From Pollenia angustigena (lineage: Eukaryota; Arthropoda; Insecta; Diptera; Polleniidae), in assembly GCA_930367215.1 (NCBI GenBank), contig OV884059.1, positions 30,309,882 to 30,373,881 of the forward strand: a stretch of 64,000 nucleotides of DNA, given 5' to 3'. The notes under the pieces are model-generated. The model saw only the letters and a list, made by a program, of their open reading frames with translations, ran no database searches and was not told the DNA's origin. Positions within the stretch are counted from its first letter, which is position 1. Each line of letters starts with the position of its first letter. Made by a program: the position numbers and the translations under genes. Positions 43,575 to 55,651 of this stretch are shown here, piece after piece.

Positions 43575-46500
43575 TCACGTTTCACGTGGGGTAGCTCCAA
43601 CACCAACACTAGAGGTGAGTCGCTATTTTCTTTTATCTGTAGCAGTAATTTGGAAATAGCAAACATAGGCGCGGAACCTACGTTCATTGTAGCTAATAGG
43701 CAGGAGGTTCTTGATGTGACATTGGTCAGCTCGGAACACTCCGACTTAATAAGTAACTGGGCGGTCTCAAATGACTGTTCTTTTTCGGACCACATGTATG
43801 TTGAGTTTCAATTAGGTCCACCCCCCTTGGGGGTGTGTACTTTTGTGAATAGGAGGAGAACGAGGTGGGACTATCAGGCTAGTCTACTCGCTGATTCTCT
43901 GGGCTCAGTCCCTGTCATTAGTGGCATTACGAAGACTGAAATGGCAGTGGAGTTCCTATCGGGGGCACTGCGTCAGGCAACGGCACTGGCCTGTAGGCCA
44001 GTGGTTAGGAAGAAGGGGGGCAAGCCACCATGGTGGAGCCCTGAGATTGCACAGTCTCGCAGAGACTGTCGTAGGTTATTCAATATGGCTAAACGACTGG
44101 GAAACTGAGCGGATTATAAGTCGGCATTGAATAGGTTCAAGAATTTGGTAAGATCGGCGAAACGGAATGCCTGGAGGAACTTCTGCAGCGGCGTGGAAGG
44201 CTCCTCTGAGACAAACCGGTTGCGCAAAATAATGGCTTCTTGCCCGGCTGTCCCTAGCTACATTCAGAAAGCTGATGGTAGCTGGACTACGAATAGTCAG
44301 GAGACGCTGGAGGTATTAATTGACACGCACTTTCCTGGCAATTCCCTTCCAACACCACGGAAGATCAACTGCTTATCAGAGCCTGGACCCGTGTCCATTT
44401 CTCTGTGCTATGATAGGCTCAATTGGGCGATAAGGAGCTTCGACTCCTTTAAGGCTCCTGGTCCGGACGGTATTATTCCGGCCGACCTTCAAAAGAATGC
44501 GGGGCTTCTGATTCCTTGGCGGTCCGCTATTTATACGGAATGTATAAGATTCTCGTACGTTCCCACCCGATGGACTAGATGTAGGGTTATTTTCATTCCA
44601 AAGGGAGGTAAAGCATCCCACACCAGACCTAAGGACTATAGGCCAATCAGCCTGTCGTCTTTTCTTCTCAAGACCCTTGAAAGGGTCATTGATATTCATC
44701 TGAGGATGTCTATTCCTTGACATTTGCTCTCTTCATCGCAGCATGCCTACACCAAGGGCAAGTCTGTAGAGACGGCGCTCCACTCACTGGTCGGCTACAT
44801 TGAGAAATCCCTTGAATTTCGGGAATACTCACTTGTGGCCTTTCTGGACATTGAGGGAGCTTTCAATAATGTCAAACCCAACTCCATCTTGAAGTCGATG
44901 AGGAAGGTTGGGGTTGACGATGTAATTTGTAGATTTATTGGTAATCTACTCGATAATAGGATCATTGAATCCACGATGGGTGCTACTAATGTTTGCATAT
45001 TTGTGCACAGGGGCACCCCGCAAGGTGGGGTTCTGTCCCCTCTACTGTGGAACCTGACGGTGAACACTTTGCTGGGCCGGTTCGACAGATTAGGGATAAG
45101 AACCGTCGCGTATGCGGATGACGTGGCGGTGGCGGTCGCGGGTAAACACCTGGACATATTGTCCCATTGTATGGAATCTGCATTGCAGATTCTAAGCTCT
45201 TGGAGCATTTCCTGTGGACTTGGTGTCAATCCACAGAAAACTGAGTTGGTACTCTTTACCAGGAAGTACAAGGTTGGCAACTTTAGGCTTCCTAGGCTAA
45301 ACGGCACAGAGCTGAGGCTCTCGAACAGTGCCAAATATTTGGGCGTAATTCTCGATAGCAAACTATCATGGGAACTCAACGTTCGGACGAGGGTTGATAG
45401 GGCTATTGTGGCCTTATACACCTGCAGGAGATCCTTGGGCAGGAGCTGGGGCCTGGGCCCCAGGGGTGTTGAATGGATCTTTGAAGCGGTGGTAAAACCG
45501 ATTCTCTTCTATGGGGTCATAGTGTGGTGGCCTGCCATGGAAAGGGGACGGTACTGCAGGATGCTTGAGAAAGTATATAGGTTGGCTGCGCTGATGATCA
45601 CGGGATCACTCCACTCGACACCGACGAAGGCACTGTTTACTATGCTAGACTGGTTGCCGATTGATATCATGGCCGAACAACAGGCCTTGACTTCCGCTAT
45701 GAGACTGGGGGCGGTGGGCCTATGGTCTACGCGGAACTATGGTCATGCCAGGATCACGCTTCACGCGTCATACGACCTGGCGGGGCTGGACTATTGCACT
45801 CCGGAACCCTTTTTCGGTGCTTTGTTCACGGTTCATCATGGTAACTATGATGAGCTGCTCGATAATACGCGATCTCTGGAGCCGACCCTGCGGGTCTACA
45901 CCGATGGTTCCAGGATGGGCGACAGAGTGGGTGGAGGTTTCTTCATCGAGGAATTGGACATCAGGGTCTTTTTTAGGCTGCCAGATGGCAGTAGTGTGCT
46001 GCAGGCGGAAATCTCTGCCATAAAGCGGGCGGCAAACTGGCTGAAGTACTATCGTATATCGAGGGATATATGTATATTTACGGACAGCAAGGTTGCCATT
46101 GCAGCTCTGGCTGGTGTCTTTACGACATCTATGTTGACAGTGGAATGCCGGATGTCTCTAAATGAGATCGCGAAACATTCCAGTGTAACGCTGACATGGG
46201 TACCAGGACACAGTGGGCTCCTGGGCAACCATACTGTGGACAGTCTAGCCAAACAAGGCTGTCTGTTGGACGACATGTTCGTCGACGGCCTGATTGGCAC
46301 TTCAATGGCCCGCTGCAGGACTCTCATCAGACGGGAGTCGTACAGAAGGGCTCAGGGGAGATGGCAGGGCGAGCATACCTGTTTGATGGCCAGGACTCTT
46401 TGGCCTGGCTATGACGCGGCGAGAACGCGCGTACTACTCGGTCTCGGCAGGGACCGGATAAGGACAGTGATATCGGTTATCACGGGTCACTGGGTGATAG

Positions 46501-46748
46501 GGACTCATGCTAGGAGGATGGGTCTTGCGTATAATGACTACTGCAGGAGTTGTCATGATGAGGAGGAGGATGAGACGGTGTTTCACTTCCTCTGCCAATG
46601 CCCCGGTCTGGCGGGCGTTAGGGTGAGGCATTTTGGGAGACCGGAATTGCCATGTCTAGACGATTTGTCCAATGCGGGACTGAAATCGATCTCCCTGTTC
46701 TGCAGGGAATCGGGGTGGTTCGAGACTGCGGTGACCTCTGGGGAATAG
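43575..46748 (+). pseudogene. LOA/I-type non-LTR ORF2 (EN-RT-RNase H), two nonsense codons
   Basis: One frame runs from about 43575 to TAG 46746-46748 with only two stops, TGA at 44106-44108 and TGA at 44718-44720 (the first at a likely Trp, the second at a likely Arg position). The 5' side starts inside the endonuclease domain (WGSSNTNTRGES, SFSDHMYVEF), so the element is 5'-truncated. Then follow reverse-transcriptase motifs (FKAPGPDGI, FLDIEGAFNN, GTPQGGVLSPLLWN, YADDVAVA), RNase H (YTDGSRM, QAEISAI, FTDSKVAIAAL, GHSGLLGN) and a C-terminal CRSCHDEEEDET-FHFLCQC block. Of the RNA-type ORFs in the window it is the best preserved. The RNase H domain places it in the I/LOA group rather than Jockey. 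Confidence 0.92.
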
Positions 46749-46870
46749 TCTGGTGGATACTGGCTGACCCTTGTCACTGGCTAGGGGTATCACAAAGGGA
46801 CCGCTATAAGGACCCAAGTGAGTCGTCTTCGTGACGGCTACCCATTTAACCTAACCTAACCTAACCTAAT
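46749..46870 (+). repeat. 3' UTR and (CCTAA)n tail of the LOA/I-type element
   Basis: A ~97-base UTR ends in four to five TAACC units (46846-46870) instead of poly(A). The relic at 7297-7305 ends with the same motif in short form, so the repeat is a property of the family's 3' end. Confidence 0.8.
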
Positions 46871-47221
46871 AGAAATGAAATGAGCTTGACTTAAATTTCT
46901 GTTTTTTTTTTTTATAAAATTTAATCAAACTTATTTTTAAAATTAAAAGTGTAGGAAAATGTCGACAATAAAACGAATAAGTTTACAAATCAGAAATGCT
47001 AATTCCAAAAAATGCAAATTTCCCTCCCAAGATTTGGTGGAAATGGATTTTCGATTTAGGTCATTTAAAGAGAACTATTTTGTAAAAATAATTGCGTTAA
47101 AAAAGTTTACAAATTTTAAAAACTGAAAACGCTACAATGTTTTTTGTGTCTCCTGTAAAATTTGAAAAAAGGGACTTAACACATTTGCGAATAAGACTAA
47201 CGATATCACAATTTTTAATTT
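46871..47221. other. No gene seen; AT-rich
   Basis: Homopolymer-rich sequence between the LOA/I-type element and the Harbinger-type MITE. Confidence 0.4.
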
Positions 47222-47224
47222 TTA

Positions 47225-47419
47225 GGCCCATTTTCACAACTTACCAATAGCTAAAGGTAGGATTTTATCGGCCGTATATACTTTAACCTACCAGGTAGGA
47301 TGAATCCAAATTTACTTTATCGCTCACATTAGTTTAAAGTAAAGTTTTAATACTGGAACACTTTTTATAAGGCCGGTTAAAGTTTACTTTAAGCTATCGG
47401 TAAGTTGTGAAAACGAGCC
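47225..47419. mobile_element. PIF/Harbinger-type foldback MITE, copy 3
   Basis: GGCCCATTTTCACAACTTAC start, AAACGAGCC end, TTA on both sides (47222-47224; 47420-47422). 195 bp; the left arm lacks the 'aaaagtgttcca' block of copies 1 and 2. Confidence 0.85.
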
Positions 47420-47790
47420 TTAGTAATCTATATAATCATTTTGGTAATAGGTGCAAAATCAACAAATTGCTTGCTTGATTCTATGAATTTGGTGATAAGA
47501 GACAAGTTTTAATTTTTCCTGTGTAAAGAAAACAACAATTCAAAATTATAACAACAAAAAAGAAAACATTAAGCATTAATCAAAAATAAAATCAGTTTTA
47601 ATTAAAAATTTAATCAAGGGAATTACTGTTTAATCAAGCGAATTTAACGTTTAATTGATGTTTTTATTTTGTTTACTCGTACAAATTAAATTAATTTTTT
47701 AATGAATTACACAAGTTTTTAAATTGAAATCAATCTTTATTTTTTTCTGTGTAGCAGTTTGAATATACATATGTGTACATGATTAATAAC

Positions 47791-48335
47791 ACAGTGCAAC
47801 AAAATTCGTAACCGCCAGCCTCAATACTTGCAACGTGAAATGAAACTAGACTATTGGTAGAGCAAATCTGCCAAAAGGTTTTAAAAAGTTGGCTCGGGTT
47901 CCCGAAATATACGCCCCTTAATTCAAAAACTTAAAGGCCCAGAATTTAGAAAATCCGTTTTGCTTACATTGCACGACTTTTTGGTCTAAGAAGACCCCTA
48001 GTGAAATCTGATGTAGAAAATATTTGTCGAACATTTTACCCTCCTAAAATGCCGTTTTTGCATACTTTTGTGTGGAAGTTAAAAAAAGGACTTACAATTA
48101 GTGTTAGAGGGTTAATATAATCTTAGAAAAGAATCGCCATACAATTCTACTGCAGACATCTGAAATAGTTTTTTAGGTCAGAAGTACATTTAGTATATTT
48201 TTTTGACTTGTACCAAACGCCTTTTCAATAAATTCAAAAACTTTAGGGGCCGAGCTAAAAAAACCTCTACCAGTAGTCTAGTTTCATTTCGCGTTGCAAG
48301 TATTGAGCCTGGTTTTTTTTGTTACGCAGTGTAAT
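47791..48335. mobile_element. ~545-bp foldback MITE, ACAC(A/T)G ends
   Basis: Left ACACAGTGCAACAAAA and inverted right ACACTGCGTAACAAAA. The next ~45 bp (ctcaatacttgcaacg, gaaatgaaactagacta) are also inverted copies. Flanks read 'ttaata' and 'aatata', so the target is uncertain. No coding. Confidence 0.7.
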
Positions 48336-48407
48336 ATAATATATATATATATTCGTTGCTGATCACGGTATTTCTGTACCATAAGAGGTAAACGGACTTG
48401 AAATATA

Positions 48408-48830
48408 TTTTTTTAAAATTTAAAAAAATATACTTTTCTAGATATGGACCTTTGAACTCAAGACCCCAAAAAATTACCTTGGACCTTTTCTTAAAAAAAT
48501 ACAATGTGCATATCATTTTAAAGGGTGCGCTTTTATCTTTAAAACGATAAAAAAAAACTAAATTATCTTGCGTAGTTCAAAAGTTCTATCCTCTTTTGTA
48601 AGGAGACTTTGGTGTTTTTTTTTTAATTTTTCACATATTTTATGACATCATATTTCGGAAGCCGAAAGAACCTGGGGTCTGAAAATTTATAATTTGTTAA
48701 AGTCCAATCACATACAACATTTGTGTGGAATTTCATTGAAATCGGAGGTGATGATGCCGAAAATGCCATATTTTCGGGATGGTTTGACGTGTTTTAACTC
48801 AAAAGTCATATGCACGGCGTTTATGCAAAT
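48408..48830. repeat. Second copy of the interior of the 14890-17315 element
   Basis: Matches 15890-16310 closely ('atatggacctttgaactcaa', 'atcattttaaagggtgc'). None of the TAGGGTGTCCC ends are present. The plus ORF 48694-48948 is a reading of this repeat. Confidence 0.75.
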
Positions 48831-48959
48831 TATATTGGGGTTAATGAAGGACACATTTGAAGATTTACGAGGATTCAGCTTAAAGTGGTCAGTGTATAAA
48901 CGAGACAAAACAAAATTATTGATTGCAAGTGCATTAAAATTAACTTAATCCTGGAAGGT

Positions 48960-49619
48960 TACTCTTACTTTTTAAAAAATAAATTCTAGCGAAACGATTT
49001 TTAAAGTTAAAAATAAACAAAAATCTGTTTTAGTTAAGTGTCTTGTTAAAAAATAAAATAAATATAATATAAAAAATAAAAATTATTTTCCCCTATAAAA
49101 TTCGATACGAATTTGAACTCTTTTTTTTTTTTTGTTTTTAAAACAACAAAACATAAAAAGGTAAAAAAATAACTTTTTTTCTTACTCAGCCTTTAAAAAA
49201 AATAATACAAAAGGCAAGAAATGTTTAGTTATCAGCCTTAGTTTACGCATGAGACACAAAGTTCAACTTTATGTTCACTTTTCGACATTCTGAGTTGGCT
49301 ATAGACACAGAGGTGACAAATTTTACGCTCTTTTGGTCCTTTGCCAACATTTTCGACGGATTCTTGTCGATTAGGTATTTTATTTTTAATTTTTCCCATA
49401 ATTAAGCTCTGCAAGGTAGGTGTCTCGAATCTGCCCGAGAGGTTATTGAAGATTTTTCAGGTACTGTCGTCGGCATTTGAGTTTTCGATATTTATGTCAC
49501 ATATTGTGAGTATATATGACGTAGTTGTTGACAAAGGCAATATTTAAAAGTCCAAAAAATAGTCACAAAAACTTAGCCTAAAGTTACTCTTCGTCGTTGT
49601 AACGAGTACAAACCTCTGA
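48960..49619. other. No gene recognised
   Basis: AT-rich to about 49200, then less AT-biased sequence (49230-49560) that could be the eroded 5' side of the retroelement relic that follows. The ORF 49341-49547 is unrecognised. Confidence 0.35.
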
Positions 49620-50310
49620 ATTTCAACTTGAAAAAAATGAGTAGCTACCGTACGTCCGCTCACTACAAGCTTTTGGCATCAGCTTACGTTGCTGACAAAA
49701 AGGGCGTTATTTGAACACTCATAAAAAAATTATATGATAAAAAGTAAATGAGCTTCGTCGATTCGACGAACAGTTACCATCCAGTGTTAAACAAAATATG
49801 GCAATCAATTGCAACCAGGCAGTTAAAATTTCGAGGTAGTTGAATGTACCTACCTTGGATCCGCCTTAAGTCTTTAAAATAAAACGAAGGATAATGCTTG
49901 CAAACAGGTGTTGCTATGGACTAAGCAAGCATTTCAAAAGTAAAGTTAGCTCCAGGAAAACGAAAACCACTTGTGATAACCGTGCCAAAACATGGGTACT
50001 TGCAAAAATCGACAAATACGTCGTAGGCATTTTTGAGATAAAAGTATCTCGAAAAATGTATAGGCCCATATCCGTCGACGAAGAGTATAGGCGACGAATG
50101 AATAATTAGCTGCATGAGTTTTGCACTACTGTATACATAATAAGACGCAAAAAAATAGAACGATTATGCTGGCTGGGACACTGGGATACTCCAGAACGAA
50201 AGATGTGAAGCAAATCGTAAACTTGAAAATCATAAAAATCCCTGTTGAATCGACAATCGGAGACATCGTACAAAAAATCGGAGCGCATAGAAAACATTTA
50301 TTTTAAGCAG
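49620..50310 (+). pseudogene. Non-LTR reverse transcriptase relic, thumb and C-terminal part
   Basis: Scattered frames give FEVVECTYLGSA, LANRCCYGLSKHFKSKVSSR, KTWVLAKIDKYVVGIFEIKV and RPISVDEEYRRRMN, then CWLGH. These are the thumb/C-terminal blocks of a common invertebrate non-LTR family ('TWVLAK.D...GVFE.K.LR'). Many stops and frameshifts. No endonuclease or catalytic YADD is visible. Confidence 0.75.
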
Positions 50311-50459
50311 GCGAAAACCAACAACAGGTTTAAGTCCCATCTCAGTAAGTTATTAGTTACCTGTTGCAATGGCGGTTAAATTTTAAGGGCCGATGTTGAT
50401 TTTGAATAAAACAAAAATTATTTAGGAAATTATTTTCATTTCTTTTTATTATGATAATA

Positions 50460-51103
50460 CTAGCTGATCCGACAGGCGTTGTCCTGTCCAAATTAGGAAA
50501 AATGTTTGCGTTCGATTTTTAAAATCCTTTAAAAAGATACGAACATTCGAAAGAAAAATTAGTCAAATCGATGGAGCCGTTTTCTGATTTCAGGTAAATC
50601 GAAAAAAGTGAGCGTTAAAGTGGGCGGGGCAAAATTTTCTTTCCGCAAAAACCTAAGTTGGACCATGGCAATCATTTTAAAGAAAAAATCATCCAAATCG
50701 GTCAAGCCATCCTCAAGTTATGCGCTTAATAAAAAAAGTGGGCGTAAAAGTAGGCGTGGTAAATTATTCTTTCGATCAATACTTAAAATGGATTAATACG
50801 AACATTTGAAAGAAAAATTTGTCAAATCGATGGAGCAGTTTTCTGATTTTAGGTAATTCGAAAAAAGTGGGCGTAAAAGTGGGCGGGGCAAAATTTTCTT
50901 TTCGTATAAATCTAAGTTGGACCATGGCGATCATTTTAAGGAAAAAATCGTCCAAATTATATAGATGTCATTGTTGGTGCAATATGAAAATTGGATTTTG
51001 CCACGCCCCTCTGCCCGCAGACCGAAAATCAAAAATCAGACTTCACAGTGTCACCCCCCTGAATATTCTGAAGATTCCACACATCCTATTTAATATATAT
51101 AGA
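50460..51103 (-). mobile_element. Helitron-type element (TC...CTAG) with a 258-bp internal duplication
   Basis: On the minus strand it begins TCTATATATATT at 51103 and ends CAGCTAG at 50460, between A and T. Internally 50532-50706 and 50789-50965 are direct copies ('caaatcgatggagc.gtttt', 'gtgggcggggcaaaatttt'). Inserted just behind the stop of the mariner pseudogene. The same 5'/3' signature as the element at 33159-33417. Confidence 0.75.
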
Positions 51104-51113
51104 TTGGTATTGT

Positions 51114-52143
51114 TCAATTATGTATGGAACAAAATATCGGCCAAATGGCCGCCGCGACCTCGGCGGCACATCTCCATCCGATTGTCCAAATTTTCGATGA
51201 CGCTGAGGCATAATTGAGGTTCTATGCCGAATTATCTCATCCTTTAGCTCTTGAATTGTTGCTGGCTTATCGACGTACAACTTTTCTTTCAAATAACCCT
51301 AAAGAAAGAAGTCCACCGGTGTCAAATGACATTATCTTGGCGGCCAATTGACATCGCCACCACGTGAGATAACACGGCCATTGAATTTGTCGCGCAAAAG
51401 AGCCATTGTTTCGTTAGCATTGTGGCAAGTGGCACCGTCTTGTTGAAACCACATATCGTCCACATATCATCCAATTCGGGCCATAAAAAGTTCGTTATCA
51501 TCTCACGATAGGGAACACCGTTCACAGTAACTGCCTGACCGGCCTCATTTTGAAATAAATACGGCCCAATGATGCCGACAGCCCATAAACCGCACTTGTT
51601 TTCGACCATCACTTTTGGATTAGCATTCGCGCAAATGCGGCAATTCTGTTAATCCACTGAGGTGAAAATGTGCCTCATCACGGAAGATGATTTTCTTCGA
51701 AAATAGATCATCCACTGTGGCAATTTCTTGCCACCATTCTGACCATTGACGACATTTTAAATTCTCAAGAGGCTTTAGCTCTTGAGTCAATTGCACCTTG
51801 TAAGCTTGTAAATGCAAGTTTTTATGCAAAATGTTCATTAAAGACGAGCGTTAGAGTTGCAATTGTTGGGCCCGATGACGAGTTGAGGTGGATGGCTCTT
51901 CAGCCACACTATCGCGAACAGCAGCAATATTTTCTGCAGTACGAGCATGCACTGGTATTTTCACATCTCCTACAGAGCCGTTTTGCTCAAATTTTTACAC
52001 GAATTTTCCGTCTGTACGCACATTTGGACGATTAAATTGACCGAAAAAATCACGAAGTGCACGATATGCATTTTGATTTGAACGCCCATTTCATAATAAG
52101 CTTGAGTAACTTTAACGCGTTGCTCGATTGTGTATCTTTCCAT
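51114..52143 (-). pseudogene. DD41D mariner-like transposase pseudogene
   Basis: ATG at 52143 begins MERYTIEQRVKVTQAYYEMG. Frames then shift among FNRPNVRT, RTAENIAAVRDSVAE, QAYKVQLTQELKPLEN, IIFRDEAHFHLSG (first catalytic Asp kept; the preceding Ser is Arg), DMWFQQDGATCH (second Asp kept) and DVNWPP.CHLTPVDFFL (third Asp kept). At least six frame breaks or stops. It is the most complete member of this family here and a guide for aligning the others (3957-6786, 13260-13975, 56363-57275). Confidence 0.88.
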
Positions 52144-52303
52144 GGTTCAAATTGATTTAGTCTGAAATTGAGAAATATCAAATGAAATTTCTCATGAAAA
52201 AATGAAATTGAGAAATATCAAATGAAATTCAAAAAAACACTTGACGTTTAGGTGTGGTTCACATTCAACATCGGCCCTTAAAATTTAACCACCCGTTACA
52301 ATA

Positions 52304-54887
52304 GAATTGAATTTCAAACTGTGGAGAAGGGTAGACAAATTGTTGTTATATTAAATGCATATATTTTAATAAACAAAAAATTTCAGTTAAGAAAAAATTG
52401 TCATTAAACAAAAACCTTTATAAACATTTGTTTTATTAAGATGTTGTAAGCAATTTGTCACAATAAATGTAATGTTTATAAAAAAAAAATTAAATAAGTT
52501 TTAAATAAAACTCATTTTCTTTCATGTTCTTGTAACTATAATTTGCATAAACAATTTGTTAACAAAAAACATACGAGTTTCTACCTCCAGCTAAAGTTTT
52601 TTGCATGCAATTGTTTCTTTCCAATGCGAATTGCTGACTTTGATTATGACATTTTTAAGGAGATTAAGCAAAAGGAAAAAAAATCACTTAATTCCACAAT
52701 TGCTTTCTTATGTTTCTAATAAACATATGTACAGTATATTTGAAACGCAGTACATATGAATATTTTTATTTATTTTTTTTTATTTAACATTAAAACATTC
52801 CAAAAGCAAAAGGTGCTACATAAAATCTTCTTTAGCAAAACTTTATGCATTATTCATGACAGAAAAAGACTGAAACACAAAAAAAAGAAAGAATTGAACT
52901 GATATGGAATAAAATTCAATATTTAAAAAAAAAAACACAGCAACAGGAGGAGCTGCCAGACAAACTCTCCTTTTTTCTATGGAATTAACATTTTTTTTCT
53001 CCAAAATCTTTTTTGCATACTGCGTAGAGGGGCAAAAAACAAAGAACTATAACATTTGGAAACATTTTAAGAAGGGAGCAGAATAATAAATAAAACAACT
53101 AAAATTTTCCAAACAAAAAGCTTTAATTGAATTTAACAAGCTGCAGACAGACAACAACAAAAAATAAATAAATAAAACAATCCGCATTGAAAGACACAAA
53201 TCGAAATTGGTATTGAAAGTAACAAAAAAAAAAAAAATTAGTCTATTTTTTCTATGCAGCATTTAAAAAAAATTTAGCTTAAGAAGAATTAAATAACGAA
53301 ATCAGCTGGAGGTGTAATAACACTATGCCACACTGATAAAAAAAATTTTTGATACGTTCAGGATCGGCAGAACGAATTGGAAATAAAGTTGAATCGAAAA
53401 AGTATTCGACCCCGATTGCCAGAATTAGCGCACAGATTTTTGCTAAACTAAATTGGGGCTGCTTGACAATGCCATTCATTTATTTTCCTTAAGAAGCGTT
53501 TTAAGAGATAATCTCAAAAATAATGTTTTTGCGTATTTGTTTTTTAAGCTATTTCGAAAAATGTTTAAGAACTGTTCAGCTAAATCGTACAAGACTTTAA
53601 CTGTTGCATAGATATGTGTGTTTTCTCTATCAGTGTACCGATCAGACTGATCTACAAGACTTTAAACTTGCCAAAAATATTGTATTTTTTTATTTTTTTT
53701 TAAAATTCACCATTTTAAGTCGCTCCAGTTAAATAATATTTTGTTACAACGGACTAAGCGCAAAACAATTAGCATCGGATAAAACAATTAAAAAAAACCC
53801 ATTAATTTAGTGGAAACATTCGAATACGAATTTTCATAAACAATTGTTTTAATTAACGCTTCAATTGTTTTTAGGTACTTTATTGCGGCTTAAGGTCTAT
53901 TTGAAAATACTTGATGACTTTATAAATGCAGTTTTGCAAAGCATCACTGAAAACCAGTTTTCGAAAAAGAAACAGTAATTCACAGAAAGTTAATGTGCCA
54001 TACCGCACTTTGTCTTGATACTGTTCATACACATTCTATACAAGAATACAAAAAATCTTTTTTGTGTGTGTGAATTTGTACACAAACAAAATATGGTACA
54101 CAACGATTGTGAACTGAAAAACACAAACACTATTGTATTTAAGAGTACTTGTTCTGTATTTTTAGTGAACGCGTAGTGAACTCTTAGCTGACATGATCTT
54201 TTTGTTTTGTGTATGCGTAGTGAACTTTTAATGTACTTATTTTAAGGAAAGATTTAAAATAATAAATTCTTTGCTTGTACGGAAAAAAAAGAAAAATATA
54301 ATTTAAAGGAGAGTTTTATAACAAAAATATCTGTGGTCACAACCCATAACAGCCTAACTTGATGTTAGGACATAATTGAGTTACAAGTGCCATCGTACTC
54401 AGCGTGTCTAAATATATTTCCTATACATTTTTAATTTTTGTGTCTGTTATAAAAAGGCAATTAACCCTTAAAACCCGAAAAGCTTAAGTTATTTTTCTAA
54501 ATGACTGTTTTGGCATAACCGCCTTAGTCAATTCAGGATCACAACATATAAAAACGTTATTTTTTCATTATTGCCTAAATCAACTTAAGTCGTTATTCTT
54601 TAAACTTTATGAATTTTATATAGGAATAACAACCTAATTCAACATGAGAGATCGAATCTAAAAAAGTTTGGTATAGAATAATAATTTATGTCAACTTAGG
54701 CGCACTGAAAGTTTTTTATTTTATCTGGAATAATAGCCTAACTCAACATAAACTTTTTGGCTTTCTTTCGTTCAACAATTCATAAGAGCCTTAGTGTCTT
54801 TTTCGATAATATCTTTTGTCTACGGGAATAACCAACTAAGTAAAGAAATTCGTTTCTTTGGAATCTGTAGCAAAGTTTTCAAGTAAA
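52304..54887. other. No gene seen; AT-rich
   Basis: Long A/T runs (for example near 52485, 52929, 53226 and 53690). Between 54340 and 54840 there are recurring 'cctaa.tcaaca' and 'aacttaag' words without fixed borders. 'ttaacccttaaaacccg' near 54462 resembles a piggyBac-type end, but no partner is near. Confidence 0.4.
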
Positions 54888-54899
54888 CGCCGCACAGTG
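54888..54899 (-). repeat. Transib 3' terminus with CGCCG target
   Basis: CACAGTG at 54893-54899, preceded by CGCCG. Transib inverted repeats start CACWRTG and their 5-bp targets are CG-rich (CGNCG). It lies 187 bases beyond the last stop of the Transib pseudogene, in the position expected for its 3' end. The matching 5' terminus was not found. Confidence 0.55.
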
Positions 54900-55284
54900 T
54901 TAAATTTCTTGAGTTTAGCGGAACTTAATTATTTAAACCAGTAAACCAGTTCTATTTGTGATTTTTTTAAATTTTTAATAAAAATTAATGTGTTTTTTTT
55001 AAGTCTTTGAGTTTATTTACGTTTCTTATTATAGAACAATTAAAAAAAACATGCTATGTACATATTCTAACAACATTTTGAACATCTATTCGGAACTAGT
55101 CTCATTGCAATCGTCTGAAGACTCGTAATCATTGCATGGGTCTGAAAATGTTTCTAACAACTCTTAAACTTCTGGTGTAACTTCACTACGCTTGGTTTTA
55201 GATGCTTTACGAAGACAAGCGATGTACGGATCCGATAAAATAAGCAGTCGATTAAATAAATCCGTATTTGTGTCAATTCGGGAT

Positions 55285-55651
55285 CCCAATAAAAAATTCA
55301 GCGTCGAGCGAAGCCGGTTTGTAAGGGAGAATTGTATGAGTTTCGCTTACCATTGCGCTTACGGAAGACATGCATTTTATATGGCGAGTTCCCACTTTGA
55401 AGCAATACATTTTTGACACATAAAGCGCATTATTCAGCGCATAAAAAAATTGTTGGATGTAACAGTTATTTTTTAGTATTCTCCCTTACCGTAGCACTTG
55501 AAATTTTATTTATTTTTTATAAAAATTGTTAAGAGTTATTTCACTTACTTTACTGCATTTCTGTATGTCTTATTGCGTAGCGCATAATTGTGCGCTTATT
55601 TTTTTAAATGTACCATTAGTGCTTCGCAAAATGATAAAATTTTTTATTGGG
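55285..55651. mobile_element. CCCAATAAAA-ended MITE in the Transib gene, AT target
   Basis: CCCAATAAAAAATT start and TTTTTTATTGGG end, with AT on both sides (55283-55284; 55652-55653). It lies in the Transib reading frame after FTRKTS. Joining across with one AT continues the frame into DTNTDLFNRLL, so the site is precise. Inverted relative to the copy at 5160-5586. A 2-bp AT duplication is that of ISL2EU/IS4EU-type elements. Confidence 0.85.

Larger units (their letters stand above)
50361..52303 (-). mobile_element. DD41D mariner-like element, inverted ends, carrying an inserted Helitron
   Basis: Inverted ends 'ggttaaattttaagggccga' (from about 50373) and its complement (to about 52295) extend imperfectly outward to 'ttgcaatgg' / 'ccgttacaa'. 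Without the 644-bp Helitron the element is about 1.3 kb, the usual mariner length. Flanking TA could not be fixed on the left. Confidence 0.75.

Noticed and set aside
44795..45421. 208-residue minus-strand ORF
   Set aside because: Shadow of the LOA/I-type reverse transcriptase on the opposite strand.
46847..46870. Genuine telomere repeat (TTAGG)n
   Set aside because: Only four to five units, immediately behind a retrotransposon 3' UTR, and a relic elsewhere ends the same way; better explained as the element's tail.
47793..47799. CACAGTG heptamer at the left end of the foldback MITE, like Transib ends or RSS heptamers
   Set aside because: The right end reads CGCAGTG, the interior shows long foldback arms unlike Transib, and the flanks lack a CG-rich 5-bp duplication.
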